From NCBI RefSeq assembly GCF_000717345.1, contig NZ_JNZA01000001.1, positions 124,001 through 188,000 on the forward strand: a stretch of 64,000 nt of DNA. Direction: 5' to 3'. Positions 28,201 to 38,100 of this stretch are shown one piece after another. This DNA comes from Streptomyces lydicus (GTDB taxonomy: Bacteria; Actinomycetota; Actinomycetes; Streptomycetales; Streptomycetaceae). The notes beneath the pieces are model-generated. The model searched no databases, was not told the origin of the DNA, and saw only the letters and a list, made by a program, of their open reading frames with translations. Made by a program: the position numbers and the translations under genes. How positions within the stretch are numbered: the first letter of the stretch is position 1; each line of letters opens with the position of its first letter.

Positions 28201-28358
28201 TAGGTCTCACCCAGGCGCGCGAAGCGCTCGGCGAGCAGGGGCTCGTCGGCGGGACCGGTGATCCGGTAGACGCAGTTGACGAGATAGGTCGAGGGGTCCT
28301 CGGCGGCCTGGTCGGCCGTGTAGAGGTCGACCTGATTGGGGGACAGCTCCCAGCGCAT
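25281..28358 (-). CDS. NRPS module C-A-PCP, threonine-like A domain
   Basis: The protein is 1025 residues. The C domain (about 1-430) has an intact AHHLVVDG motif near 132. The A domain (about 450-945) has [10 protein letters not shown] near 588 and a pocket code read as D-F-W-N-I-G-M-V-F-K, nine of ten identical to the threonine code DFWNIGMVHK, so Thr or a close analogue is likely. The PCP (about 955-1022) has FFDLGGTSVQ with its Ser near 982. No epimerase or methyltransferase domain is present. The start lies 2 bp after the stop of the free PCP gene, so the two are tightly coupled. Confidence 0.9.
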   Translation of the reverse strand: MRWELSPNQVDLYTADQAAEDPSTYLVNCVYRITGPADEPLLAERFARLGETYPVLASRVVEDDGAWFLEAAPDPPQLRSVQVADAPDGAAARLRLREELTRPLDLAKGPMCRAVLLRYAPDTADLVLIAHHLVVDGRSMELIARGVLTDETTEPAADWADWAAAARARLPRRAGRAAEIRAELATADVVPSLDWAGAAGDAPGAGDTTGGGVAEALLPAALHRSLRDLGTELGVTPYSAVLAAAALVLGRNSGAARPVIGTTVSRRSPAHATTVGYFNNTTPVPVLLDGQATVADFLREVHQRGVQAYRDADLPLSSVLPGAGLTAPQLVVSAIDTLPALREGDRHAVPHEDQGLGTAHFPLTLGLYQEHGRTDGIRMLLRHQRALVTEEAAALFFRQLTAVLAHFTDHPDRRLDDVDTLPAEELTALLATGRGARLTDPPAALPELFAHRVREAAGRTAVVCRDERASYGELDAHSRQLALALIESGVRPGDRVGVCLDRGVGQIAAVLAVLRAGAAYVPLDPDYPPQRLAFVIEDTGLRTVVTEGGLLSDVPGLHRVAPDAAPEDPGLSLPVVDPEATAYIIHTSGSTGRPKGVRVSHRNVAALLAATREEYAPGVRDVWSYFHSLAFDFSVWEIWGCLLTGGRLVVVPYDVSRDAEAFHELLRAEGVTVLNQTPSAFAQLVNTEAFRAGGLAVRLLIFGGEALDRGVLLPWLDRYPEDVCRPVNMYGITETTVFCTWHPVDRAEALRGSRSIGRPIPGWDLYVRDDRGRPAAPGVPGEIWVGGAGVTQGYLDRPELNAERFTEDHLTGTPGARLYRSGDLGRFLPDGQIEYLGRRDDQVKIRGHRIELGEIRHALLEDDRVRAAASLVRAPDGPATARIDAYVVTDAPRELADIRQRLAERLPGYLLPATLTAVPELPLTANGKLDTALLPDPRPAQPSSAPAPAETSGPETAMAALWERVLGLPVGPDDNFFDLGGTSVQAVLLATALREENYPAIRLRDIFRNSTPRRLAAAVAPRTDA

Positions 28359-28360
28359 GG

Positions 28361-28624
28361 TCAGCTCCCCGCGACGTCGGCCGTGAGCAGGCGGGCGATC
28401 GCGCCGGCCCCGTCGGCCTCCAGGACGTCGAGGTACTCGACCTCCCGGCCGGTCAGCTCGTAGAGCCGACTGCTCAGCAGGACCGCGCGGAACGAGTCCC
28501 CGCCGTTCTCCAGGAATCCTTTACCGAGATCTGCACTGTTCCCGAGGATTTCTTTCCAGAGATTCTCCGCCACTTCAGCCGAATTTTCGGAGGAGGGCAA
28601 GGAGGGGTCAGTATCGAATTCCAT
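28361..28624 (-). CDS. Stand-alone peptidyl carrier protein
   Basis: The protein is 87 residues and consists of one carrier domain: WKEILGNSADLGKGFLENGGDSFRA, with the phosphopantetheine Ser in GGDS near residue 48. ATG 28624 is the likely start, with a G-rich GGGGG stretch upstream; the frame extends further upstream only through non-carrier sequence. It is the first gene of the leftward operon. A free PCP with a free A domain and a free C domain in the same operon suggests that one building block is activated, perhaps modified, and condensed by separate proteins. Confidence 0.87.
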   Translation of the reverse strand: MEFDTDPSLPSSENSAEVAENLWKEILGNSADLGKGFLENGGDSFRAVLLSSRLYELTGREVEYLDVLEADGAGAIARLLTADVAGS

Positions 28625-28796
28625 TGGACAGCCCCCGAATTCTATGAGTCCGAATTCCCCGCTTCTGTGCCAATGTTCTGTCACAGGGTGTGTCACCGGG
28701 GGGTGGTCGGCTCCATCCAGTTTCCACGGCCGCCGGGCCCAATTACCCGCCACAGCGGTTTGGTTGACGCTACAGCGCCTCCAGGAAGTTGATCAA

Positions 28797-28812
28797 TGTG
28801 ATGTAGATCACG
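28797..28812. promoter_or_regulatory. Crp-like palindrome
   Basis: TGTGA (28797-28801), six bases, then TCACG (28808-28812) match the TGTGA-N6-TCACA cAMP-receptor-protein consensus at nine of ten fixed positions; the inner GTGAT/ATCAC arms are perfectly complementary. It lies about 57 bp upstream of the rightward -35 box. Confidence 0.45.
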
Positions 28813-28868
28813 GTGTCGCGCTTCTTGAATTACCTCGCTTAGTGTGCGGCGCCGCCCAAGAATTCTTC

Positions 28869-28897
28869 TTGACAAGATCAAACGGCCTCCATAGCCT
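28869..28897 (+). promoter_or_regulatory. Promoter of the rightward NRPS operon
   Basis: TTGACA (28869-28874), a 17-bp spacer and TAGCCT (28892-28897) make a vegetative-sigma (HrdB-type) promoter with a perfect -35. Transcription would start near 28904, giving a leader of roughly 38 nt before GTG 28942. Confidence 0.6.
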
Positions 28898-28941
28898 GGC
28901 GCGACTAATTCCGGTGAGGATTTCAGTCGGGGGGCTGTTCG

Positions 28942-31900
28942 GTGACGAGCATTGACGATCCCGGGAATGCGGTCAGGCTGGCCGACTCGGGACAGACCCG
29001 GTTTTTCCTGCTCGACCAGCAGGGCGGCAGAGCGACCACACTGCTCCAACACCTCCGCATCGACGGCCCCGTCGACCTGGAGCGGATGACCGCGGCCGCG
29101 CGAGCGGTCTGCCAGGCACAGCCGGCGCTGCGGACGTCCCTGCACCCGACGGCGGAAGGGCTCGTCCAGCGCACCCACCCCGTCACCGAGGTCGACCTCC
29201 GGACCGGGTGGGTGGACGACGAGGGCGCCCTCGACGGATGGATCGACGAGGCCCGCGCACCGTTCCCGCACGGCGCGGGACCGCTGTGCCGGATCCGGAT
29301 CGTCGGTGCCCCCGGGCGCGCGCACTGCCTCGTCGGCGTGCACCACGCCGTGTTCGACGAGGACTCCGCGGCCATCCTGCTGCGGCAGCTCGCCCGCGCG
29401 TACACCGACGGGCCCGAGGCGCTCCCCGTCGCCGCCGCACACCGGCCCCCGCCACAGCCCGCCCGCCTCGCGGCCCTGCACGCCTTCTGGTCCGGCCACC
29501 TCGCCGGCGCGCCCGCGGACACCGCCCTGCCGTCCCTCACGGCCGACCCGGCTGCCGGGCACGGCGCGGTGTCCCTGCCACTGGACGCCGAACTCACCGC
29601 CGCGCTGCGCCGGTTGACCCGGGAAAGCGGGGCCACACCCTTCGCGCAGCTCCTGGCCGCCGTCGCCGTGGTCGTCGGCTGGTACAGCGACTCCGAGGAC
29701 GTCGTGCTCGCCACCGTCGCCACCACCCGCGCCGCGGCGGACGAAGACGTCATCGGCTGTCTCCAGAACACCCTGCCGGTACGCCTGCCGCTGCACGGCG
29801 CCGACACCGGCACGGTGCTCGACCGGACCGTCGACGCGCTGTTCGACGCCCTCGACCACTGCGACCTGCCCCTTGAGGACATCCTGACCGCGTCGGGCAC
29901 GCCCCGCCGTCCCGGCCGGACACCGCTGACGCAGATCATCTGCACCCAGGCCACCGCGCCCGCCCCGTTGACCACCGGCGACCTGCGCTGGCAGCTCGTG
30001 CCGGCCGACGAGGTACGCAGCGAGTACGGCCTCTCCGTCACCCTCCAGCAGGAGTCCTCGGGCGCCCTCGCCCTGACGGTCGGGTACGACCGCGGCACGC
30101 TGCCCGCGGCCTCGGCGCGCCTGTTCGCCGAGCATCTGGCCGGCGCGCTCGCGGCGTTCGGCACCGCACCGGCGGTCCCGCTCACCGCGCTGCGCCTGTT
30201 CGACCCCGCCGCACCGCCCGCACCCACCGGCACCACCGCGGCCGGCCCGGCGGTGCCCGAGCTGATCGCCGAGCACGCCCGGCGCACCCCCGACGCCGTC
30301 GCCCTGATCGCGGGGGCCGAGCGGGTGTCCTACGCCGAACTGGACCGCCGGGTAAGGGAACTCGCGGCCGCGCTGATCGAAGCCGGTGTGCGGCCCGGCG
30401 ACCGGGTCGGCGTGTGCCTGCCGAGGACGGCGGACCTGCTCGTGGCCCTGGTCGCCGCGTGGCGGGCGGGTGCGGCGTACCTGCCGCTCGACCCCGGCTA
30501 CCCGGAGGGCCGGCTCCGGCTGATGGTGGAGGACGCCCGGCCGGCCGTGGTCATCGGCGACGCCCCGGCCGCGCAGATCCTGGGCGCCACCGGCGTCCGG
30601 CTGGTCGCCCCCGACGCCGTGGCCGGCCGCGCGCCCGGCGAGTGGCCGGTGCTCGCGCCGCAGGACCCCGCCTACGTCATCCACACCTCCGGCTCGACCG
30701 GCCGGCCCAAGGGCGTCATCGTCCGGCACGACAACCTGGCCGCGCTGTTCGCCGCCTTCGCGCAGGAACTGCCCGCGCCGCCCCAGGTGTCGGTCGCCGG
30801 CGCGAGCGTCTCCTTCGACATCAGCGTGCTGGAGCTGTTCTGGCCGCTGGCCACCGGCCGCACGGTGCTGTTGACCAGCCACCGGCAGGTCGCCGACGCC
30901 GAGGTGCCGCGCGGCGCGCTCTACCAGTGCACCCCCACCATGGCCCGGATCCTGGCCGACGACCCGGCCGGCCGGCGACTGCTCGGCAGTCTCGCGGTCC
31001 TGTTCGTCGGCGGCGAACCGCTGGCCCGCGACCTGGCCGAGCGGCTGACCGACCTGGTGCCGGGGCCGGTGTTCAACTGCTACGGCCCGACCGAGACCAC
31101 CGTCTGGTCGACGGTGTGGCGGGTCCGGCCCCAGGTACCCGTGCACATCGGCAGTCCGCTGGCCGGCGAGGAGTGCCGGGTGGTCGACAGCCACGGCCGC
31201 CCGCTGCCGCCCGGCGTCCCCGGCCGGCTGCTGATCCTCGGGGCGGGGGTGGGATCGGGCTACTGGCAGCGGCCGGACCTGACCGCCGAGCGCTTCGCCG
31301 CGTACGACGGCCGCAGCTGCTACGACACCGGGGACCTGGCCGTCCTCGACCCCGAGGAGGGGCTGCGCTTCCTCGGCCGGGCCGACACCCAGGTCAAGAT
31401 CCTCGGCCAGCGGATCGAACTCGTCGAGATCGAGACCGTGTTGCGCGCCCACCCCGCCGTCCAGGAAGCCGCGGTCACCGTCACCGGCGACGGCACCGCG
31501 GTCACCGCCTGCCTGATCCCCACCGACCCGGCGGGCGCACCCGGCGCCGGGCGCCCCGCACCGGCGCCCGCCGAACTCGCCGACGCACTCCGCCGGCACG
31601 CGGCCGTCTCGCTCGTGCCCGCGATGATCCCGGCCGCCTGGCTGCTGGTCGAGGCACTGCCCCAGCTGCCCAACGGCAAACTGGACCGCGCCGCGGTGGC
31701 CGAGTGGGCGGCCGGGGCGCCGACGGCGGTGCCCGAAGCCGCGCCGGCCGAGCCGTCGGCGGGGCCGCTCTCCGACCGGGCCACCGAGGTGGTCCGGCGC
31801 GCCTGGGAACACGTTCTCGGTGCCCCCGTCCACGGCCTGGACACCCACTTCTTCGACCTGGGCGGCACCTCCGGACAGATCGTGCGGGTGCTCGCCCTCC

Positions 31901-32094
31901 TCCAGAGCCCGTACCCGGAGCTCACCACGGCCGACCTCTTCCGCTACACCACCGTCCGTGCCATCGCCCGCCATGTCGACGCGACCGGCGAGGACGGCGG
32001 GGGAGCCCCCGGCGGCACCCGGCCCGTGGTGCGTGCCGCCGCCCGGACGCAGGCCCTCAGCGGCTGGCGCCGGCGAACCGAACGATCTCGATAG
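28942..32094 (+). CDS. NRPS module C-A-PCP, glycine-like A domain
   Basis: The protein is 1050 residues. The C domain (about 5-420) has GVHHAVFDE near 133: both His and the Asp are intact and the final Gly is Glu. The A domain (about 440-935) has [10 protein letters not shown] near 583 and a pocket code read as D-I-L-Q-F-G-C-V-W-K, which shares seven positions with the glycine code DILQLGLIWK, so Gly is the best guess. The PCP (about 950-1015) has FFDLGGTSGQ with its Ser near 975. GTG 28942 has a GGGGGG run 7 bp upstream. It is the first gene of the rightward operon and is followed by the bimodular synthetase after 29 bp. Confidence 0.9.
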   Translation: MTSIDDPGNAVRLADSGQTRFFLLDQQGGRATTLLQHLRIDGPVDLERMTAAARAVCQAQPALRTSLHPTAEGLVQRTHPVTEVDLRTGWVDDEGALDGWIDEARAPFPHGAGPLCRIRIVGAPGRAHCLVGVHHAVFDEDSAAILLRQLARAYTDGPEALPVAAAHRPPPQPARLAALHAFWSGHLAGAPADTALPSLTADPAAGHGAVSLPLDAELTAALRRLTRESGATPFAQLLAAVAVVVGWYSDSEDVVLATVATTRAAADEDVIGCLQNTLPVRLPLHGADTGTVLDRTVDALFDALDHCDLPLEDILTASGTPRRPGRTPLTQIICTQATAPAPLTTGDLRWQLVPADEVRSEYGLSVTLQQESSGALALTVGYDRGTLPAASARLFAEHLAGALAAFGTAPAVPLTALRLFDPAAPPAPTGTTAAGPAVPELIAEHARRTPDAVALIAGAERVSYAELDRRVRELAAALIEAGVRPGDRVGVCLPRTADLLVALVAAWRAGAAYLPLDPGYPEGRLRLMVEDARPAVVIGDAPAAQILGATGVRLVAPDAVAGRAPGEWPVLAPQDPAYVIHTSGSTGRPKGVIVRHDNLAALFAAFAQELPAPPQVSVAGASVSFDISVLELFWPLATGRTVLLTSHRQVADAEVPRGALYQCTPTMARILADDPAGRRLLGSLAVLFVGGEPLARDLAERLTDLVPGPVFNCYGPTETTVWSTVWRVRPQVPVHIGSPLAGEECRVVDSHGRPLPPGVPGRLLILGAGVGSGYWQRPDLTAERFAAYDGRSCYDTGDLAVLDPEEGLRFLGRADTQVKILGQRIELVEIETVLRAHPAVQEAAVTVTGDGTAVTACLIPTDPAGAPGAGRPAPAPAELADALRRHAAVSLVPAMIPAAWLLVEALPQLPNGKLDRAAVAEWAAGAPTAVPEAAPAEPSAGPLSDRATEVVRRAWEHVLGAPVHGLDTHFFDLGGTSGQIVRVLALLQSPYPELTTADLFRYTTVRAIARHVDATGEDGGGAPGGTRPVVRAAARTQALSGWRRRTERSR

Positions 32095-32123
32095 CAGACC
32101 GGTGACAGAAGGGCCGACGATCA

Positions 32124-35100
32124 GTGAGCACCCATGAGGCGGACCGGGCAGCTGCACCGGAAGGAGCGCGTCCGGCCCGTACGGTCGCCGCGACGCCCCT
32201 GCAGCAACAGCTCTACCTCGCCTACGAACTGACCGAGGACCACGCCCCCCACCACCTGGCGCTGGACCTCACCCTCGACGGCGTGCCGGACGCGACGGCG
32301 CTGCGGTCGGCACTGGACGACGTGGTCGACCGCCACGAGGCACTGCGCACCCGCTTCCGCTTCGAGGGCACGGCGCTGGTGCAGTCGGTCGCCGACCACC
32401 TGCCACCGCTGTGGGAGACCACCGGCCACCCCGGTGCGGAACCCGCCGGCTCCGCGGACGCGCCGGCCCGGCCGTTCGACCTCGAAAACGGGCCCCTGGT
32501 ACGCGCCACCGCGCACCGCACCGGCGACACCGCGCTCCGGCTGCGGCTCACGCTCCCGCGCCTCGTCGCCGACGAGCGGTCCGTCGACCTCCTGCTGGAC
32601 GACCTGCTGGCCACCTACCGCGCCCGCCTCACCCCGCACGCCCCGGCACCCGAGCCGCCCAAGCGCCAATTCGGCGACCTGTACGCGGAACCGCTCGACG
32701 CCCCCGGGCCGCCCCCGGAGCCCGGCGAGGACCTCCCCGTACCGGAACTCCCGCTGACCACCGGCCGCACGGCCGGGCGGCCGCACCAGGTGCCGCTGCC
32801 CGCCGGGGCGCTGCCCGCGCTCGACGCGCTGTGCACCGCCGCCGGCGCCACCCTCGGCGACGGGCTGCTCGCGGCGCTCGCCGTCCTGCTCCAGCGCTAC
32901 ACCGACGCCGACGACCTCCTGCTCGCCGCGCCGGGCCCCGACGGCCGCGGCGACGACTTCGCGCGGACCATCGGCCCGTTCGCCGGCCCCACGACCGTGC
33001 ACGTCCCGCTCGCCGGGAACCCCGGCTTCCGCACGCTGCTCGGGCGGCTGCGGAGGCTGCCCCCGCGCGACCCGTCCGCCGACTGGTCGGCGCCGGAACA
33101 GCCGCCGCTCCCGGTGGGCTTCGCGCTGCGCGAGCCGTACCCCATCCGCCGGGAACTGCCCGGAGGTGCCACGGTCACCCGGCACGCGCCGCCCGAGGCA
33201 CACGGCCACGCACTGCGCGTCGTGGTGACGACCGACGGCGCGGCCCGCTTCGAAAGCGTCTGGCCGGACTGGATGAGCGCGCAGTTCGCCCGGCACTTCA
33301 CCGAGCTGCTGAGCGAACTCGTGCGCCGTCCGGACCACCCGGTGCACGATCTGACGCTGAGCTCCTTCGAAGCCGAAGCCGAAGCCGAAGCCATCGGGGA
33401 CGCCGCGGCCGGCGGTCCGGGCCGCACGCCTGCCGGAGCCGCCCGCAGTCCCGAGGAGGAAGAAGCCGCCACCGTCCTGGAGCGCTTCGCCCGCCACGCG
33501 GCCCTGCGCCCCGACGCCGTCGCCGTCAGCCACGGGGACACCCACCTCACCTACGGCGCACTCGACCGGCGCGCCAACCAACTCGCACGGCACCTGCGAA
33601 CCCTCGGCGTCGGCCCCGAAACCCTCGTCGGCCTCGCCGCCGAGCGCTCCCCGGACCTCGTCGTGGCGATACTGGGCATCCAGAAGGCCGGCGGGGCCTA
33701 CGTACCGCTGGACCCGGCGTACCCCGACGCCCGGCTGGCGTACATCCTGCGGGACGCCGCGCTGGCCCATGTGGTCGTCCAGGGCCGGCCCGGCGGCTGG
33801 CTCGACGCATTCAGCGGCACCGTGGTCCGCCTCGACGAGGGCGCCGCGGCCCTGGCCGCCCTCCCGGACGAGCCGCTCGCCCACCGGCCCGCACCCGAGG
33901 ACCTGGCGTACGTCATCCACACCTCGGGCTCCACGGGGGAGCCCAAGGGCACCCTCGTCACGCACCGCAACGTCGACCGGCTCCTCACCGCCACCCGGCC
34001 CTGGTTCGGCTTCGGCGAGGACGACGTCTGGACGCTGTTCCACTCGTACGCCTTCGACTTCTCGGTGTGGGAGCTGTGGGGCGCACTGGCCCACGGAGGA
34101 CGCCTCGTCGTCGTTCCGCACGAGGTCAGCCGTTCCCCCGAGGACTTCCTGCGCCTGCTGCGCACCGAGCGCGTCACCGTCCTCAATCAGACCCCGTCGG
34201 CCTTCGCCCTGCTGCTGCGGGAGGAACTGCGGGTCGAGCAGCGGCTCCCGCTCGCCCTGCGCTACGTCGTCTTCGGCGGCGAGGCGCTGGACCCGCGCGC
34301 GCTCCGCCCGTGGTTCGAGCGGCACCCGGACGGCCCGCAACTGGTCAACATGTACGGCATCACCGAGACCACCGTGCACGTCACCTACCGGCCGATCCGC
34401 AAGGAGGACACCGACAGCGACAGCAGCGTGATCGGCGTGCCGATCCCGGACCTGAGTCTGGACCTGCTCGACCGCCGGGGCCGGCCGGTGCCGACCGGCG
34501 TCACCGGTGAACTCCACGTACGGGGCGCGGGCCTGGCACGCGGCTATCTGCGCCGGCCCGAACTCGACGCGGCCCGCTTCCTCGCGCTCCCCGGCGGGCG
34601 GGCCTACCGCACCGGCGACCTGGCCCGCCGGCTGCCGACCGGCGAACTGGAGTACCGCGGCCGCATCGACGACCAGGTGAAGATCCGCGGCTACCGGATC
34701 GAGCCCGGCGAGATCGAGGCCGCGCTGGCCGGACACCCGGACGTCTCCGAGGCCCTGGTGACCGCCGAACCGGACCACACCGGCGAGCGCCGCCTGGTCG
34801 GCTACGCGGTCTCCGCCCGCACCGGCCTGGGCGCCGCCGAACTGCGTGCCCACCTGGCCGGCGTGCTGCCCGCCCACATGATCCCCGCTGCCTTCGTGGT
34901 GCTGGACCGCTTCCCGCTCACCGTCAACGGCAAGGTCGACCGCCGGCGGCTGCCCGCCCCGGACCGTCCCACCGGCGCCCCCGCCACCGCCTCCGCCAAC
35001 CGGGCGGAGGAGATCCTCGTCCAGGTCTGGAGCGAGGTGCTCGGGGTCGACGGCGTGGGCACCGACGAGAACTACTTCCTCCTCGGCGGCGACTCGATCC

Positions 35101-38100
35101 GCACCATCGCCATCCTCGGCCGGGCCCGCGAACTCGGCCTGGACTTCGAGCTCCAGGACCTGCTGCGCCACCAGACGATCCGGGAGCTGGCCCCGCACAC
35201 CACCCTCGGTACGCCGGGAGCCGGCCGCCGGGACCACCGGCCGCTGGCCCTGCTCTCCGACGCCGACCGCGCCCTGCTGCCGGCCGACGTCGAGGACGCC
35301 TACCCGCTCTCCCGCCTGCAGGCCGGCATGCTCTACCACAGCGGCCTCAACGCGGCCGAACGGATCTACCACAACGTGGCGGGCTACCACCTCAGGGCCG
35401 GCTGGTCCGAGACCGCGTGGCGGTCCGCCCTGGAATCGATGCTCGCCGACCATCCCGTCCTGCGGACCTCCTTCGACCTGGACACGTACGGCGAACCGCT
35501 CCAGCTGGTGCACCGCGAGGTCACCGCGCCGATCACCTTCGAAGACCTCCGCCGGCTGTCGGCCGCCGACCGGCAGACCGCCATGGACCAGCGGTTCGAG
35601 GACGAGAAGCGCCGGGAGTTCTCGTGGGGACGGGCCCCGCTGATCCGCTTCCACCTCCAGCGGCTCACCGACGAGACCTTCGAGCTGTGGGTGACCGAAC
35701 ACCACGTGATCCTCGACGGCTGGAGCGAACGCTCCCTGATCACTGAGCTGTTCGAGCGCTACCTCAGCCTGCTCGGCGGTTCCCCGGGCCCGTTCCGGGA
35801 ACCACCCCGCGCACACTTCGGCGCCTTCATCGCCGAGGAGCAGGCGGCCATCGCCTCGGACGAGCACCGTGCCTTCTGGACCGCTGAACTGGCCGGCAGC
35901 GACTTCGGCGCGCTGCCCCGACTCGTCCCGCCCGGCGACCGGCCCGACATGCGCCTCACCCCCGTCGAGCTGCCCGCCGAGGTCTCCGAGGGCGTGGTCC
36001 GGTGCGCCCGCCGGGTCGGCGTACCCGTCCGCACCGTGCTGCTCGCCGTCCACGCGCACGTCGTCGGCATGCTGACCGGCACCACGGACGTCGTCACCGG
36101 CGTGGTGAACAACGGCCGTACCGAGGACCGGGACGGCGACCGCGTCCTCGGCATGTTCCTCAACACCCTGCCGTTCCGCGCCCGGCTGACCGGCGGCAGC
36201 TGGGACGACCTCGTCGCCGCGGTGGGCCGCACCGACATCGACGTCCAGCAGCACCGCCGCTACCCCATGCCCGAGATCCGCCGGGCGCTCGGCGGCCGGG
36301 AGCTGTTCGAGACCTTCTTCAACTTCACCCGCTTCAGCGTCTACCGGTCCGTCCTGGAGCGGTCCGACGAGCTGGAGGTTCTCGACGAGCGGCGGATCAC
36401 CAACACCAGCATCCCGTTCGGCGCCGAGTTCGCCCAGGACCTCACCTCGTCCGAGGTCAACCTCCATCTGCGGCACGACGCCGCCCAGTTCACCGAGGAG
36501 CAGGTGCGGCTGATCGGTGGCTACTACCGCCGCGCGCTCACCGCCCTGGCGACCACCCCGCAGGACCGCCACGAGCAGACCGTCCTGCTCTCCGCCGAGG
36601 AACTGCGCCAACTCGACGGCTGGCACGGCACCTCCCACCCCCGCAGCACCGACCGCCCCTTCCCCCGCCTGCTGGAGGAACGGGCGCAGGCCCAGCCGGA
36701 AGCCCCAGCCGTCATCTGCGGCCGCACGGTGCTCGACTATGCGGAGCTCAACGCCCGGGCCAACCGCCTCGCCCGTGAACTCCTCGCCCACGGCGTGGAA
36801 ACCGGGGGAATCGTGGCCATCTCCGCGCCCCGCTCCGCCGACCTGCTGATCGCCATGATCGCCGTCCTCAAGGCCGGCGCCGCCTACCTGCCCATCGACC
36901 CCGCCTACCCGGCCGAGCGGATCGCGCTGCTGCTCGACGACGCCGCCCCCGCCCTGCTGCTGAGCACCCTCGACACGGCCGGCGCCCTGCCCGCTGACGA
37001 CACCCCGCGACTGGTGCTCGACGCGCCGGCGACCCTGCGGCGGCTCGCCGACCGTTCCGACGCCGACCTCACCGACAACGAACGCACCCGGCCGCTGGAC
37101 CCCGCCGACCCGGCCTACCTCATCTACACCTCCGGCTCCACCGGCCGGCCCAAGGGCGTGATCGTCTCGCACGCCAACATGGCCGACCTGATGGCCTGGA
37201 TCGCCGGATTCCTCGGCCCGGACGGCCTGGACCGGGTGCAGGCCACCACCTCGGTCAGCTTCGACGTCTCGATCTTCGAGATCTTCGGGCCGCTCGCCGC
37301 CGGCGGCACCGTACGGCTGCACCGCGACCTGCTCGCCCTGGGCGAACCGGAGGCCCTGGAAGCCGGCCCGATCACCGCACCCGCCCTGGTCAGCGGCGTT
37401 CCCTCGGTCTTCGCCGGCCTCCTTGCGCGGCTGGACCCGCAGGTGACCGCCGGAACCGTCGTGCTGGCGGGCGAGGCGCTCAGCGCCCCGGTGGCCAACG
37501 AGATCGCCGCGGCCTTCCCCGGCGCCCGGATCGCCAACATCTACGGCCCCAGCGAGGCCCCGGTGTACGCCACCGCCTGGCTCGGCACCGGCCCCTTCGA
37601 CACCGCCCCACCGATCGGGCGGCCCTCCTGGAACACCCGGGCCTACGTCCTCGACCACGGCCTGCGCCGGGTGCCGCCCGGCGTCCCCGGCGAGCTCTAC
37701 CTCGGCGGCCCGGGCCTGGCCACCGGCTACCTCGGCCGCCCCACCCTGACCGCCGAACGCTTCCTCGCCGACCCGTACGGCGAACCCGGCGCGCGGATGT
37801 ACCGCACCGGAGACCTCGTACGCTGGCGCCCCGACGGCGAGTTGGAGTTCCTCGGCCGGCTCGACGACCAGGTGAAGATCCGCGGCTTCCGGATCGAGCT
37901 GGGCGAGGTGGAGGCGGCAGTCCGCGACCACCCCCAGGTCGCCCGGGCCGCCGTCGTCGTACGGGAGGACCGGCCCGGGGACCAGCGGCTGGTCGCCTAT
38001 GCCGTCCGCACCCCCGGCGCCACGGCCGCCGCCCTCGACCTGCGCCGCCACGTCGAGCGCCGGCTGCCCCGGCACATGGTGCCGCTCGTCGTCGTACTGG

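Larger units (their letters stand above)
28625..28941. promoter_or_regulatory. Divergent control region of the two main NRPS operons
   Basis: These 317 bp lie between the leftward and rightward NRPS operons and are clearly more AT-rich than the genes. They contain the rightward promoter (28869-28897), a Crp-like palindrome (28797-28812) and, for the leftward side, a -10-like TAGAAT on the minus strand (28639-28644) without a good -35. Any co-regulation of the two halves of the assembly line would act here. Confidence 0.6.

Noticed and set aside
28621..28660. A leftward promoter with TAGAAT (minus strand, 28639-28644)
   Set aside because: No -35 at a suitable distance, and the leader would be under 10 nt; kept only as a remark in the control region.
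28693..32157. A 1154-codon minus-strand frame over the Gly-type NRPS module
   Set aside because: It runs through the promoter region and mirrors the + strand gene; no recognisable protein.
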